Assembly (NCBI RefSeq): GCF_042685365.1 | Contig: NZ_JBHUMY010000006.1 | Coordinates: 558,001 to 622,000 of the forward strand | Source of the DNA: Paenibacillus_AP thailandensis | Lineage (GTDB): Bacteria; Bacillota; Bacilli; Paenibacillales; Paenibacillaceae | Direction of reading: 5' to 3' | Length of the DNA stretch: 64,000 nt | Shown here: piece after piece, positions 35,055 to 43,937 of the stretch | How the letters are laid out: each line of letters begins with the position of its first letter | How positions within the stretch are numbered: the stretch's first letter is position 1 | The notes under the pieces: generated by a model | Database searches by the model: none | Told to the model about the DNA's origin: nothing | The model's input: the letters and a program-made list of their open reading frames with translations, nothing else | Made by a program: the position numbers and the translations under genes

Positions 35055-36590
35055 ATGAAAGAAATAATCCAACTGTTGGCCGTTTGGGCCGGCGTATTGG
35101 GGCTATGGGGCTATGCGGGTCCGTCCGACGCGCCGCTGCCCGAGGGTAAATTATCCGATTCAGGAGAGGAACAGGAAGAACCGGCAAGCATGCCGAATGC
35201 CGGTGCGGTCTACTACATATCCCCGAAAGGTGATGACCGAAACCAAGGGACAATCGATTCGCCCTGGAAGACGCTTCAGCATGCGGCCGACCATGTTAAG
35301 CCGGGAAGTACCGTTTATGTCCGGGAAGGGGTATACCGTCAGAAACTCCACATTACGCGTGGAGGATCGGAGGCGGAAGGAGCGGTCGTATTCTCCGGGT
35401 ATCCGAACGAGACGGCTGTCATCGACGGCGAAGGCCTGTCCGTTGACGAGATGGAAGGACTTGTGGAAATCGATAATACGAGCTATGTGACGATCAGGCA
35501 GCTGGAGATTCGCAATTACACCACCTCTACGAATGGAGAGGTTCCGGTTGGAATTTATATTCATGGCGCCGGCAAGAGCATCAGTCTGCTGGAGAATCGG
35601 ATTCATGACATTGCCAATACGGCTATGCCTGAAGGAGGCGAGCTTGCGGGAAAGGATGCGCATGGTATCGCCGTTTACGGAACTAACGCCCGGGAAGCCT
35701 TGCGCGATCTGACGATCGACGGCAATGAGCTGTATAATCTGGTGCTGGGATCCAGCGAATCGCTTGCGGTGAACGGCAATGTCGATACGTTCGCCATAAC
35801 GAACAATCGGATTCACGACAATGACAACATCGGAATTGATCTGATCGGTTTCGAGGGGATTGCAGGCAATGAAGCGGTTGATCAGGCTCGCAACGGCACG
35901 GTAAAAGGAAATACGGTGTACAATATTTCAACGAATGATAACCCGTCTTACGGTACGGTGCTGCCTAATGACAGCCATTCTGCCGGCGGAATCTATGTTG
36001 ACGGAGGAAGGAACATTCTCATCGAGCAGAACCGCGTCTACGACAACGATATCGGCATCGAACTGGCTTCCGAGCATGCCGGACATGTAACCAGCGGCAT
36101 AACGGTGAAGGACAACCTGATTTACCGCAACCGTCTGACCGGCATCGCCATGGGCGGCTATGACGAAGACCGGGGCGGCACCGCAAACAGCACGATCATA
36201 TCCAATACGCTTTACGATAACGATCTGTTGGAAGAAGGGAACGGCCAGTTGTATTTGCAGGCCTCTCTGACCGGGAATACGATTGCGCATAACATTCTGG
36301 TCGCGAGCGATTCGGGTGTTCTGATTTACAACGAATATACGAGCAATACGGGCAATGTGTTGGATCATAACCTGTATTACGCCGAATCAGGCGCGGAGGA
36401 CGCCGAATGGGTATGGAAAAATAACGAATATACCGGCTTTGCTTCTTATGTATCAAAATCAGGCAACGATTCAAGCTCGTTGTTTGCGGACCCTCAGTTT
36501 GTAGACGCGGCACTAGGCAATTTTCAGCTTTTGCCCGGCTCCCCGGCTAAGGGAAAAGGGTGGAGCGAACCGGAAAGAAACGGGGGATAA
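35055..36590 (+). CDS. Exported right-handed beta-helix protein (pectate-lyase-like fold)
   Basis: A 511-residue protein with a short hydrophobic N-terminal signal (IIQLLAVWAGVLGLWGYAG), a Pro/Glu-rich linker, then VYYISPKGDDRNQGTIDSPWKTLQHAADHVKPGSTVYVREGVYRQ, the start typical of DUF1565/PL9-like parallel beta-helices. Many NRIHDNDNIGIDLIG-like coils follow (GGIYVDGGRNILIEQNRVYDNDIGIELASE). The C-terminal FADPQFVDAALGNFQLLPGSPAKGKG cap is common to the group. It probably binds or cleaves a plant cell-wall polysaccharide outside the cell. Catalysis is not proved. GGAGTGAGGAAG precedes the ATG. Confidence 0.8.
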   Translation: MKEIIQLLAVWAGVLGLWGYAGPSDAPLPEGKLSDSGEEQEEPASMPNAGAVYYISPKGDDRNQGTIDSPWKTLQHAADHVKPGSTVYVREGVYRQKLHITRGGSEAEGAVVFSGYPNETAVIDGEGLSVDEMEGLVEIDNTSYVTIRQLEIRNYTTSTNGEVPVGIYIHGAGKSISLLENRIHDIANTAMPEGGELAGKDAHGIAVYGTNAREALRDLTIDGNELYNLVLGSSESLAVNGNVDTFAITNNRIHDNDNIGIDLIGFEGIAGNEAVDQARNGTVKGNTVYNISTNDNPSYGTVLPNDSHSAGGIYVDGGRNILIEQNRVYDNDIGIELASEHAGHVTSGITVKDNLIYRNRLTGIAMGGYDEDRGGTANSTIISNTLYDNDLLEEGNGQLYLQASLTGNTIAHNILVASDSGVLIYNEYTSNTGNVLDHNLYYAESGAEDAEWVWKNNEYTGFASYVSKSGNDSSSLFADPQFVDAALGNFQLLPGSPAKGKGWSEPERNGG

Positions 36591-36704
36591 GGAGAAACGT
36601 CTCGACAATTGTTGTTATGTCTAACAGGTCGTAAGCTTGGTGTCGGGTGACAAGAATATAGACCGATTAATTCGGTTGACCGGCAGGATGGAACTGTAAT
36701 ATGT

Positions 36705-36745
36705 AAAAAAAGCCTGGAGCCAATAAATGCGCTTCAGGCTTTTTT
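36705..36745. terminator. Bidirectional terminator after the beta-helix gene
   Basis: AAAAAAAGCCTGGAGC (36705-36720) pairs with GCTTCAGGCTTTTTT (36731-36745) with a mismatch, so it has A- and T-tracts on both sides. Confidence 0.75.
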
Positions 36746-36827
36746 CGGTTGAGCATGTGAGACTCGTTGGCCGCTTTAGGCGCAATTCAGCTTAATCACG
36801 TATGGATTGCGGTTTCATTACATTACG

Positions 36828-37178
36828 CTGTTGACACTGCACCAAATGGTAACTATAATCAAATCGTCACTAAATGGTGTCCGATTAAGAGCAAGGGGTA
36901 ATTTTGGACTTGGCATAAATTTCACTTTAAACCATAACGGGGAGGTGGCGGGCATAAAGGCTGTCCCTTCATACCGCCAAGTGATTTTTACACAGTAAGC
37001 ATTTGACAATCCATAAAGAGTCCGGGCCGGTACTTGACCGGAGAATCGGCAGAGAACCGCGATTTAGATTAAACGCCGCTCCGCTCAGTGAAATTCAAGA
37101 CTGGGTGGCTTTCTAAAGCAAGTTCTGGAGTACGAATATGCTGCGCTTGAAGCAACTTTTAGAGGAAAGTATGAGTTT
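36828..37178 (+). pseudogene. Relic of an ArsR/SRPBCC operon: duplicated promoter plus ArsR C-terminal fragment
   Basis: 36831-36885 is nearly the same as the promoter/operator of the intact ArsR gene at 53853 (TTGACA-17 bp-TATAAT with two CACYAAATGGTG-type half-palindromes). 37013-37178 closely matches the 3' end of that gene: GGTACTTGACCGG, AACGCCGCTCCGCTCAG and TGGGTGGCTTTCTA all have counterparts near 54030-54120. The DNA-binding part is missing, and the frame contains stops. Between the two parts, 36900-36998 encodes GLGINFTLNHNGEVAGI, which resembles the C-terminal domain of serine hydrolases and is probably a second unrelated fragment. Nothing here should be functional except possibly the promoter. 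Confidence 0.75.
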
Positions 37179-37181
37179 AAG

Positions 37182-37248
37182 ATAAACCGGCTGATTATTG
37201 CAGACGGTTTATGTCTGCTTCGGTGAACGTTGTGAATGAAGCAGACAT
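37182..37248 (+). promoter_or_regulatory. Two abutting stem-loops in the leader of the UvrA-like gene
   Basis: ATAAACCG (37182-37189) pairs with CGGTTTAT (37205-37212), and ATGTCTGCTTC (37211-37221) pairs exactly with GAAGCAGACAT (37238-37248). The stems share two bases, so they compete at the boundary. The second ends 26 bases before the start codon. This could be an attenuator or a repressor site. Confidence 0.5.
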
Positions 37249-37274
37249 TAACACGAACGGAAAGGATGTTGGCC

Positions 37275-39530
37275 ATGAACGATTCTAATCAAGAATTTAT
37301 CGTAATCTCGGCTGCAAGGGAGAACAATCTCAAGAACGTATCCTTGCGCATTCCGAAACGAAAGATCACGATCTTTACCGGGGTATCCGGCTCCGGGAAG
37401 TCGTCGATCGTCTTCGATACGATTGCGGCGGAATCCACTCGATTGCTGAATGAGAACTTCAGCATGTTCGTGCGTACTTTCCTCCCCCGCTACCCGCAGC
37501 CGGATGCGGACGCGATCGAGAACCTGAGCATGGCTGTTATTGTCGATCAGAAACGGCTGGGCGGCGGATCCCATTCCACGATGGGCACGATTACCGATAT
37601 CTCTCCCATTCTCCGGCTTCTCTTCTCCCGAGTGGGTCAGCCCTATGTTGGACAAGCGAACATGTTCTCGTTCAACGATCCGCAAGGCATGTGTCCCGAG
37701 TGCAACGGGATCGGACGCAAGCTTGGCGTCGACATGAGCAAAGCGGTGGACATGTCAAAGTCGTTGAATGAAGGGGCCATCTTGCTGCCGGACTATTCGG
37801 TGAACGGCTGGGAATGGAATATGATCGTGCAGTCGGGAGACTTTGATCTGGACAAGAAGCTGAGCGATTACTCGGACGAAGAACTGGAGCAACTGCTGTA
37901 CTCCAAGGCAAGGAAAGTGAAGATGGATTTCGCCGGGAAGGCGACGAACATTACAGTGGAAGGCGTTATCGAAAAGTTCACCAACAAATACATCAAGCAG
38001 GATGTGAAGACGAAGTCCGAGCGCACTCAAAAAGCGGTTGCTCCGTTCATTTCCGAGGGTCCCTGCTCCAGCTGCCGCGGCGCCAGACTCAATCGGGCTG
38101 CGCTCAGCTGCAAAATTAACGGACTCAACATTGCGGAGATGTCCTCTTTGGAAGTCGGCCAGCTCATTCGCGTCATTCGGGAGATCGACGACGCGGTCGC
38201 CGCTCCGATCGTTAAGTCGCTGACCGAGCGGCTGCAGCATCTGGCGGATATCGGGCTTGACTACTTGACGCTGGACCGCGAGACGGATACATTGTCCGGC
38301 GGCGAGTCGCAGCGGGTCAAGATGGTGAAGCACCTGAGCGGCAGTCTGGTGGATGTCACATACATCTTTGATGAGCCCAGCGTTGGCTTGCATCCCCGCG
38401 ATGTACACCGGTTAAATGAATTGCTTCAGAAGCTGCGCGACAAAGGAAATACCGTGATCGTCGTTGAGCATGACCCCGATGTGATCAAGGTCGCGGATCA
38501 TATTGTCGACGTCGGGCCATACGCCGGCAGCCGCGGCGGTAGCATCGTGTATGAGGGGAGCTACCAAGGGCTGCTGGAGGCAGGTACATTGACGGGGACC
38601 CATATGAAGCGGCCGCTCCGGCTGAAGCACGATTGCAGGCAGCCATCCGGCAAGCTGACCGTCAAGGATGCCACGCTGCACAACCTGCGGAACGTGACCG
38701 TAGATATTCCGATCGGAGTGCTGACGGTCGTTACCGGTGTGGCCGGTTCGGGCAAAAGTACGCTGATTAACGAAGTGTTCCTTAGCCAGCATCCGGAGGC
38801 GATCGTCATCGATCAATCGGCTGTAGGCGTGTCGACACGCTCGAATCCCGTGACTTACACGCGCATTATGGATGATGTGCGGAAGGCGTTCGCTGCCGCG
38901 AACAAGGTGAATCAAGGCTTGTTCAGCTTCAACTCCAAAGGGGCTTGCGAGAACTGTCAAGGGCTGGGCGTCGTGTATACAGACCTTGCATTCCTCGACA
39001 GCGTGAAACTGCCGTGCGAAGTATGCGGAGGCAGACGGTTCAAGGAAGAGGTGCTTGCCTACAAGCTGAACGGCAAGTCCATTGCAGAAGTGCTGGAGAT
39101 GACGGTGGAGCAGGCGCTGGATTTTTTCGAACTAAAAGAAGTTGTGCGAAAGCTTCAGGCGATGAGCGACGTGGGGCTGAACTATATTACGCTCGGCCAG
39201 CCGCTCAGCACGCTCTCGGGCGGGGAATGCCAACGCATCAAGCTGGCAAGCGAGCTGCATAAGAAGGGCAGCATCTACGTGATGGACGAGCCGACGACCG
39301 GCCTGCATATGTCAGATATCGGTCACCTTCTGGGGATCATGAACCGTCTTGTGGATGCCGGCAATACGGTGATCGTCATCGAGCACAACCTCGATGTGAT
39401 CAGCCAAGCGGATTGGATCATCGATATGGGACCGGACGGAGGGAGCAAGGGCGGCCAGGTGGTATTTGAGGGCACGCCGGCTCAGATCGTTCATGCGCAG
39501 CAGTCGATTACGGGAAGATACTTGAAGTAA
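37275..39530 (+). CDS. UvrA-like ABC ATPase, short resistance-type (DrrC-like)
   Basis: A 751-residue protein with two ABC modules of the UvrA class: Walker A GVSGSGKSS and GVAGSGKST, signatures LSGGESQRVK and LSGGECQRIK, Walker B FDEPSVGLHPRD and MDEPTTGLHMSD. Zinc sites are present as CPECNGIG, CSSCRGARLN, CENCQGLG and CEVCGGRR. It is about 200 residues shorter than UvrA and lacks the UvrB-interaction region, as in UvrA2/DrrC-type proteins that protect against DNA-intercalating antibiotics. AAAGGA is eight bases before the ATG at 37275. Two stem-loops upstream suggest regulated expression. Confidence 0.85.
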   Translation: MNDSNQEFIVISAARENNLKNVSLRIPKRKITIFTGVSGSGKSSIVFDTIAAESTRLLNENFSMFVRTFLPRYPQPDADAIENLSMAVIVDQKRLGGGSHSTMGTITDISPILRLLFSRVGQPYVGQANMFSFNDPQGMCPECNGIGRKLGVDMSKAVDMSKSLNEGAILLPDYSVNGWEWNMIVQSGDFDLDKKLSDYSDEELEQLLYSKARKVKMDFAGKATNITVEGVIEKFTNKYIKQDVKTKSERTQKAVAPFISEGPCSSCRGARLNRAALSCKINGLNIAEMSSLEVGQLIRVIREIDDAVAAPIVKSLTERLQHLADIGLDYLTLDRETDTLSGGESQRVKMVKHLSGSLVDVTYIFDEPSVGLHPRDVHRLNELLQKLRDKGNTVIVVEHDPDVIKVADHIVDVGPYAGSRGGSIVYEGSYQGLLEAGTLTGTHMKRPLRLKHDCRQPSGKLTVKDATLHNLRNVTVDIPIGVLTVVTGVAGSGKSTLINEVFLSQHPEAIVIDQSAVGVSTRSNPVTYTRIMDDVRKAFAAANKVNQGLFSFNSKGACENCQGLGVVYTDLAFLDSVKLPCEVCGGRRFKEEVLAYKLNGKSIAEVLEMTVEQALDFFELKEVVRKLQAMSDVGLNYITLGQPLSTLSGGECQRIKLASELHKKGSIYVMDEPTTGLHMSDIGHLLGIMNRLVDAGNTVIVIEHNLDVISQADWIIDMGPDGGSKGGQVVFEGTPAQIVHAQQSITGRYLK

Positions 39531-39641
39531 TGCATCGAACCGATTTACTATACGGGTTACAAAGTTATTACGATAGAGTCAAGCCTTTCCACTCCATCGG
39601 ATTTATAGTAAGCTAACCATATAAGGGAGGAGAGGGAATCT

Positions 39642-40139
39642 ATGGTGAAACAATTGATCGTTGGCGACGCCTTGCATGAGCTGGCCGCTACGCGCCGAAT
39701 CCTGGAGCGCTTGCCCGGGGAGCATATGACGTGGAGGCCCCACGTGAAATCGATGACGCTGGGCGGGCTGGCGACGCACCTGATCAACCTGCTGAACTGG
39801 CAAGTCGCGATTTTTCTTTACCCGGAATTCGATCTTTCGACCGTGCCGCTTCGGCGGGAAGCTTTGGAAAAGCCCGAAGACGTGCTGGAGGAATTCGACG
39901 CGAACGTCGTCAAGCTGGAGAAGCTGATTGCCGAATCCGACGAGAAATCTCTCGGCGAGGAATGGACCTTGCGTAACGGCGACCATATTATTCTGCGTCA
40001 GCCGCGGGCGATCGCGCTTCGCACCTTCGGATTAAGCCACATGGTCCACCACCGGGCGCAGCTCGGAGTTTATTTGCGGCTGCTTGATAATCCGGTACCG
40101 GGTCTATACGGCCCCTCGGCCGACGAGGAATGGAAATAA
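39642..40139 (+). CDS. DinB family protein
   Basis: A 165-residue DinB-superfamily protein: ELAATRRILERLPGEHMTWRPHVKSMTLGGLATHLINLLNW supplies the first metal His, and RTFGLSHMVHHRAQLGVYLRLL the later pair. The late motif and DNPVPGLYGPSADE ending are typical of a DinB subgroup common in Bacillales. No substrate is known. GGGAGGAGAGGG precedes the ATG. It is monocistronic; the 3' region to 40250 holds no intact gene. Confidence 0.85.
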   Translation: MVKQLIVGDALHELAATRRILERLPGEHMTWRPHVKSMTLGGLATHLINLLNWQVAIFLYPEFDLSTVPLRREALEKPEDVLEEFDANVVKLEKLIAESDEKSLGEEWTLRNGDHIILRQPRAIALRTFGLSHMVHHRAQLGVYLRLLDNPVPGLYGPSADEEWK

Positions 40140-40250
40140 ACGGATACTCCGCTTCTCTGCTCCAAGATTGACAGGATCTGAACGGCCGTTATATCGGCGA
40201 TTTCGAGGAGCTATTTGTCGAGTCGGAGCATCAGCCAAAAAAATATCGAT

Positions 40251-40281
40251 AAAAAAATCCGCGGAATCCGCGGATTTTTTT
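40251..40281. terminator. Bidirectional terminator
   Basis: A seven-A tract, TCCGCGG-AAT-CCGCGGA and a seven-T tract. The stem-loop is identical to that at 29274-29290. Confidence 0.85.
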
Positions 40282-40396
40282 ATTCGACGGGATGGTGCGA
40301 GCAGGTCCCGATTAATGCTCGCCGTAAGCTTCGCGGAATGATGATGTAGGATTCAAGAAAGTTTACGTCGATCGGTATTTATCTAAACGGAGATAT

Positions 40397-40438
40397 GAAC
40401 AAACGTGCCGCCCACTAAGGCAGCGCGTTTGTTCTTTA
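40397..40438 (+). terminator. Second terminator downstream of the DinB gene
   Basis: GAACAAACG (40397-40405) pairs with CGTTTGTTC (40426-40434), with an inner TGCC/GGCA pair, then TTT. No gene lies between it and the preceding terminator. Confidence 0.6.
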
Positions 40439-40597
40439 ATAAGCGTTGTTCCGTTCCTTGAGAAAATTCGGTATGAAGATGTCGAAGACAGTTTGAGTAT
40501 GGCGGTTTTCTTTTGCATTCCGGGACTGTCGCCTAACCGCCCCCCGCTGAATACATCTGAAGTAGAAGATTTTTCAGGAGAGGAGGTGAGGTTGGCC

Positions 40598-41962
40598 GTG
40601 AAAGCAGTTCCTCATGATCTCGATCAAGGATTGATCGCCTACACGTCGGACCGCGGCGGAGCGTTCGACATCTGGCTGTACCGGCCGCAGGACGGTCTTC
40701 ATTTTCAAGTTACCCAGGGGCTAGGTGCGGAATTTTCAGTTCCCTATTGGTCTTCGGACAGCAGAAGAATCGCTTTCATAGGCAACGGCAACGTAGTCAA
40801 CCTGCTGGATACCGTCACGCGCGCCGTCGCCCGCATCGATCAGATCGATCCCTACACGCTGCTGGACTGGTCCCCCGACAGTCGGCTTCTTGCGTATGTC
40901 AAAAACGGGGGAATCGTCATCTATGATACTTTCTCGCACAGCAGCTATGCCATCCCGGAGCCGGGCGCCAGCGACGTTCAGTGGTTCCCTACCGGTATGG
41001 AACTTCTGTTTGCGGCTCCGGATTCAGCCGGCAACACCCAGCTCTTCCGCATCCGGACCGATGGCTCAGAACGGAGACAAATCACACACAATACGGATGG
41101 ACCGCTCCATAACGTTCGCCTTTCCCCGGACGGAACCTTCGCGCTTTATACGTACCCCGGTGTCAGCATCTCCATCATTTCGACAATAGATCTGGCCACA
41201 GGCTCCATCTACACGCTGGAAGGCGGGCCGCTTGCCAAAAATTATTTTCCGGCATGGTCCCCCGACTCGCGCAGCATCGCCTACAGCGGAACCGCCTATG
41301 AGGAGCCGAACTATTATTCTCTCATCCAAATCGACAACCGTACCGGTCGGAATCCAAGGACGCCTGCGGCTTCCGATTGCTTCGCAACTCCCGTCGCCTG
41401 GTCGCCGGACGGCAATAAAATCGCGTATTTATCGGGATGCGCAGGATTAGAGAGACCCAATCAGCTCCGGATTGTCGATCTCAGGGAGCCGACGCCGGTG
41501 AAAGTCCTCAGCACCGGCCGGATTTCTGCTCTGCAGTGGTCGCCTAGCGTCGGAAGGGTTCCGGAGAACATCTATACAAGCTTCGTGTATCGGGTTTCCT
41601 TCCCGTATCCCGCCAACTGGCGGCCTGTCAGTGACGAGAGGTACGAAGGGCTTGAAGGGTTTTTCCAAATATCCGCGATTTCAGGGGGCGACCGGATTGC
41701 CGATGTATGCAGTTCCGAAGCTTTTCATCCGTTGATGCCTTACGGCTCGTCTCCTCGGATTATCATGACGAGGTTACAAAACCGAGAGGCATGCTTCATT
41801 ATTCCGTCGGCCGACCAACCGGCGGAGATGAACAAACAGGCTGCCCTCATTGTGAGATACCCCCGCCCAGTCCGAATCGGGGAAACGCTGTACAATTATT
41901 TTGTCCTATGGGCCGACGTCAACCACATCCGCCAAGTTGGCGGGCGGCTGTCATTCCTTTAG
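40598..41962 (+). CDS. TolB-like beta-propeller protein
   Basis: A 454-residue protein with repeated PD40/WD40-type blades: GLIAYTSDRGGAFDIWLYRP, VPYWSSDSRRIAFIGNG, LLDWSPDSRLLAYVK, VRLSPDGTFALYTYP, FPAWSPDSRSIAYSG and VAWSPDGNKIAYLSG, followed by a non-repeat C-terminal domain (from about residue 330). A GTG at 40598 is nine bases from AGGAGGTG; the frame extends upstream to 40493 without a comparable site. With this start no signal peptide is present. It may be a scaffold or binding protein. No enzymatic motif is seen. Confidence 0.7.
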   Translation: MKAVPHDLDQGLIAYTSDRGGAFDIWLYRPQDGLHFQVTQGLGAEFSVPYWSSDSRRIAFIGNGNVVNLLDTVTRAVARIDQIDPYTLLDWSPDSRLLAYVKNGGIVIYDTFSHSSYAIPEPGASDVQWFPTGMELLFAAPDSAGNTQLFRIRTDGSERRQITHNTDGPLHNVRLSPDGTFALYTYPGVSISIISTIDLATGSIYTLEGGPLAKNYFPAWSPDSRSIAYSGTAYEEPNYYSLIQIDNRTGRNPRTPAASDCFATPVAWSPDGNKIAYLSGCAGLERPNQLRIVDLREPTPVKVLSTGRISALQWSPSVGRVPENIYTSFVYRVSFPYPANWRPVSDERYEGLEGFFQISAISGGDRIADVCSSEAFHPLMPYGSSPRIIMTRLQNREACFIIPSADQPAEMNKQAALIVRYPRPVRIGETLYNYFVLWADVNHIRQVGGRLSFL

Positions 41963-42134
41963 CCTCAAAACTTGTTACAACCAAGTGCCGCCAATAGTTG
42001 TTGAGTGAACTGGGCCAGTCGCTTAAACCGAATATCGATGTCATGTGCGGGTGGGGCGTACGATATATTCAGGGGATGCTCACAAAGCAAGAAAGTTCGA
42101 GCATGCGGCGAGTTTCCAAGAGTTCAAGATAGGT

Positions 42135-42174
42135 AACCGGGATTCCCGATAGAGGTTAAGGAGTCCCGGTTTTT
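42135..42174 (+). terminator. Terminator downstream of the beta-propeller gene
   Basis: AACCGGGA (42135-42142) pairs with TCCCGGTT (42164-42171), then TTTAT. The rest of 41963-42406 holds no intact gene. Confidence 0.7.
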
Positions 42175-42406
42175 ATACCGTGAAACGGAGCTGCAGCGGC
42201 TTTGGGGAAATCTCGCAGACTTTCATTACGGACGGGCAGGATAATTGTCTGCTAGATCGAATATTTTGTTAATCATCATTATCGAACTATCCTTGAAATA
42301 TAGTTCTCATTAATGTTGGGGGAGATTAAGGTGTATACATAAATTGCTTTCTTGCGCAAATAAAGTATATTCTGAGTGAACATTTTTGAACTACGGAGGA
42401 GAAATG

Positions 42407-43864
42407 ATGTGGAAGCAGGGAGAAAGTAAGAGACTTACAATTCTGCAATTGTACTTGCTCATCATTATGCTGTTAACATTAATTGTCATGCCTACCCGTT
42501 CAGTGGCGCAAAGCAATGAGGAAACGCTGCTAAAGGACGTTATCTCGGTCAGTGCCGGTAAGACGTCAAGTTATGCGATTACGGAGGACGGTACGGCATG
42601 GGCATGGGGAGGGGAACCGGGCGCAAGTGTCCTTGGGATAGGTACAACGACCCCTGTCTACTCACCTGTCAAAATGCTCATTGATAATGTCAAAATGATT
42701 TCCAGCGGCTGGGACCACACTTTGATCTTAAAGAAAGACGGCACGGTATGGGCTGTCGGGAATAACCATTATGGCCAGCTTGGTATTGGAGAAACTTCAC
42801 ATCAAGAGCTAGAACCGGCCGAAGTGAAAGGCTTGACGGATGTCGTTGCTGTTTCTGCCGGCAGCTATTTGAGCTTGGCGCTTAAAAAGGACGGTACCGT
42901 CTGGCAGTGGGGTTGGGGCGACAGAGTGAATGGCTATGTTTCGACTCCAAAGAAGGTGGAAGGATTGCCTCGAATTACTGCAGTCGCGGCGGGATATTTT
43001 ACATCCACGGCGCTCGGCAGCGGAGGCGAGGTATGGGTTTGGGGCACGGAACTTTGGATGTCGGGAATTCCCGATAAGATTCGAAAGCCGACGCGATTGA
43101 GCGGTATCGGCGAAGTAAAAGCGATTGCCGCTCAAGGAAATACGGCCGCTGCAATCCAATGGGACAGTACGGTTTGGGTTTGGAATAATGCAAAAACTTA
43201 CCCTGAGCCGGAAAAATTGCTGCAGCCTGTTGAAGCAGGGATTACGGATGCCGTGTCGATCGTGGGCGGAAGCAACAACTTTTATACGGTTATCAAATCT
43301 GACGGTACGTTATGGGAATGGAACACGCACAAACTAAGCGAAAATCAACCCTATCAAGTGAAACCTATCGAAGAAGCCGTTGCTGCGGCTAACGGGTATA
43401 ATCATCGGCTTTCCCTGCTAAAGGATGGAACGGTTCTTGCATGGGGGGACAACACTTACGGGCAAACCGGCGTGGGCGCGATTCAATCCGAAACGCTGAA
43501 AACGGTATTAGAAAGCCTGCCGTCAACGATAACGAGACCCACTCCAGTCGGTAATGCCGTTTCGATTGTAATCGACGGAGAAAAAGTTGAGCCGTCTGTT
43601 CCTCCGATCATCATTAATAACACGACATACGTTCATGTTCGAATCGTCGAAAAGCTTGGAGCAACAGTCAAGTGGGAATCGGTCAGCGGAGAAGTGACGG
43701 TAAACGGGAAACTAATACCCCCTGAAGTGCAGCCAATTTCTCTTCATTATAAAACAATGGTACCGTTGAGATTCATCGCCGAAGCATCCGGTTCCATGGT
43801 GAAATGGGACAACAAAACAAGAAGCGTCATTGTTACAACGAAGCCAGTAACTGCGAAACAATAG
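42407..43864 (+). CDS. Exported RCC1-repeat protein with copper-amine-oxidase-like C-terminal domain
   Basis: A 485-residue protein. An N-terminal hydrophobic segment (LTILQLYLLIIMLLTLIVMPTRSVAQ) is a signal peptide or anchor. Six to seven RCC1-like blades follow (VSAGKTSSYAITEDGTAWAWG, ISSGWDHTLILKKDGTVWAVGNNHYGQLGIG, VSAGSYLSLALKKDGTVWQWG, AAANGYNHRLSLLKDGTVLAWGDNTYGQTGVG). The last 120 residues (IVIDGEKVEPSVPPIIINNTTYVHVRIVEKLGATVKW...MVPLRFIAEASGSMVKWD) form the Cu_amine_oxidN1-type domain common on Paenibacillus surface proteins. The role is probably adhesive or sensory. GGAGGAG favours the ATG at 42407. Confidence 0.8.
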   Translation: MWKQGESKRLTILQLYLLIIMLLTLIVMPTRSVAQSNEETLLKDVISVSAGKTSSYAITEDGTAWAWGGEPGASVLGIGTTTPVYSPVKMLIDNVKMISSGWDHTLILKKDGTVWAVGNNHYGQLGIGETSHQELEPAEVKGLTDVVAVSAGSYLSLALKKDGTVWQWGWGDRVNGYVSTPKKVEGLPRITAVAAGYFTSTALGSGGEVWVWGTELWMSGIPDKIRKPTRLSGIGEVKAIAAQGNTAAAIQWDSTVWVWNNAKTYPEPEKLLQPVEAGITDAVSIVGGSNNFYTVIKSDGTLWEWNTHKLSENQPYQVKPIEEAVAAANGYNHRLSLLKDGTVLAWGDNTYGQTGVGAIQSETLKTVLESLPSTITRPTPVGNAVSIVIDGEKVEPSVPPIIINNTTYVHVRIVEKLGATVKWESVSGEVTVNGKLIPPEVQPISLHYKTMVPLRFIAEASGSMVKWDNKTRSVIVTTKPVTAKQ

Positions 43865-43910
43865 CAACTATAAGGTACATTGGTGAATAACCTGATGTCG
43901 TAACAGTTGC

Positions 43911-43937
43911 AGCCGGTCGGAACGATCGGCTTTTTTT
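43911..43937 (+). terminator. Terminator of the RCC1 gene
   Basis: AGCCGGTCG-GAA-CGATCGGCT with one wobble, then seven T. Confidence 0.85.

Noticed and set aside
40182..40252. Short frame DLNGRYIGDFEELFVESEHQPKKYR ending at the terminator after the DinB gene
   Set aside because: Protein-like composition suggests a gene remnant, but only 25 codons remain with an in-frame TGA just upstream and no recognisable family.
42002..42132. Frame LLSELGQSLKPNIDVMCGWGVRYIQGML in the gap after the beta-propeller gene
   Set aside because: Looks like a possible fragment but has no start or ribosome site and the reading degrades quickly.
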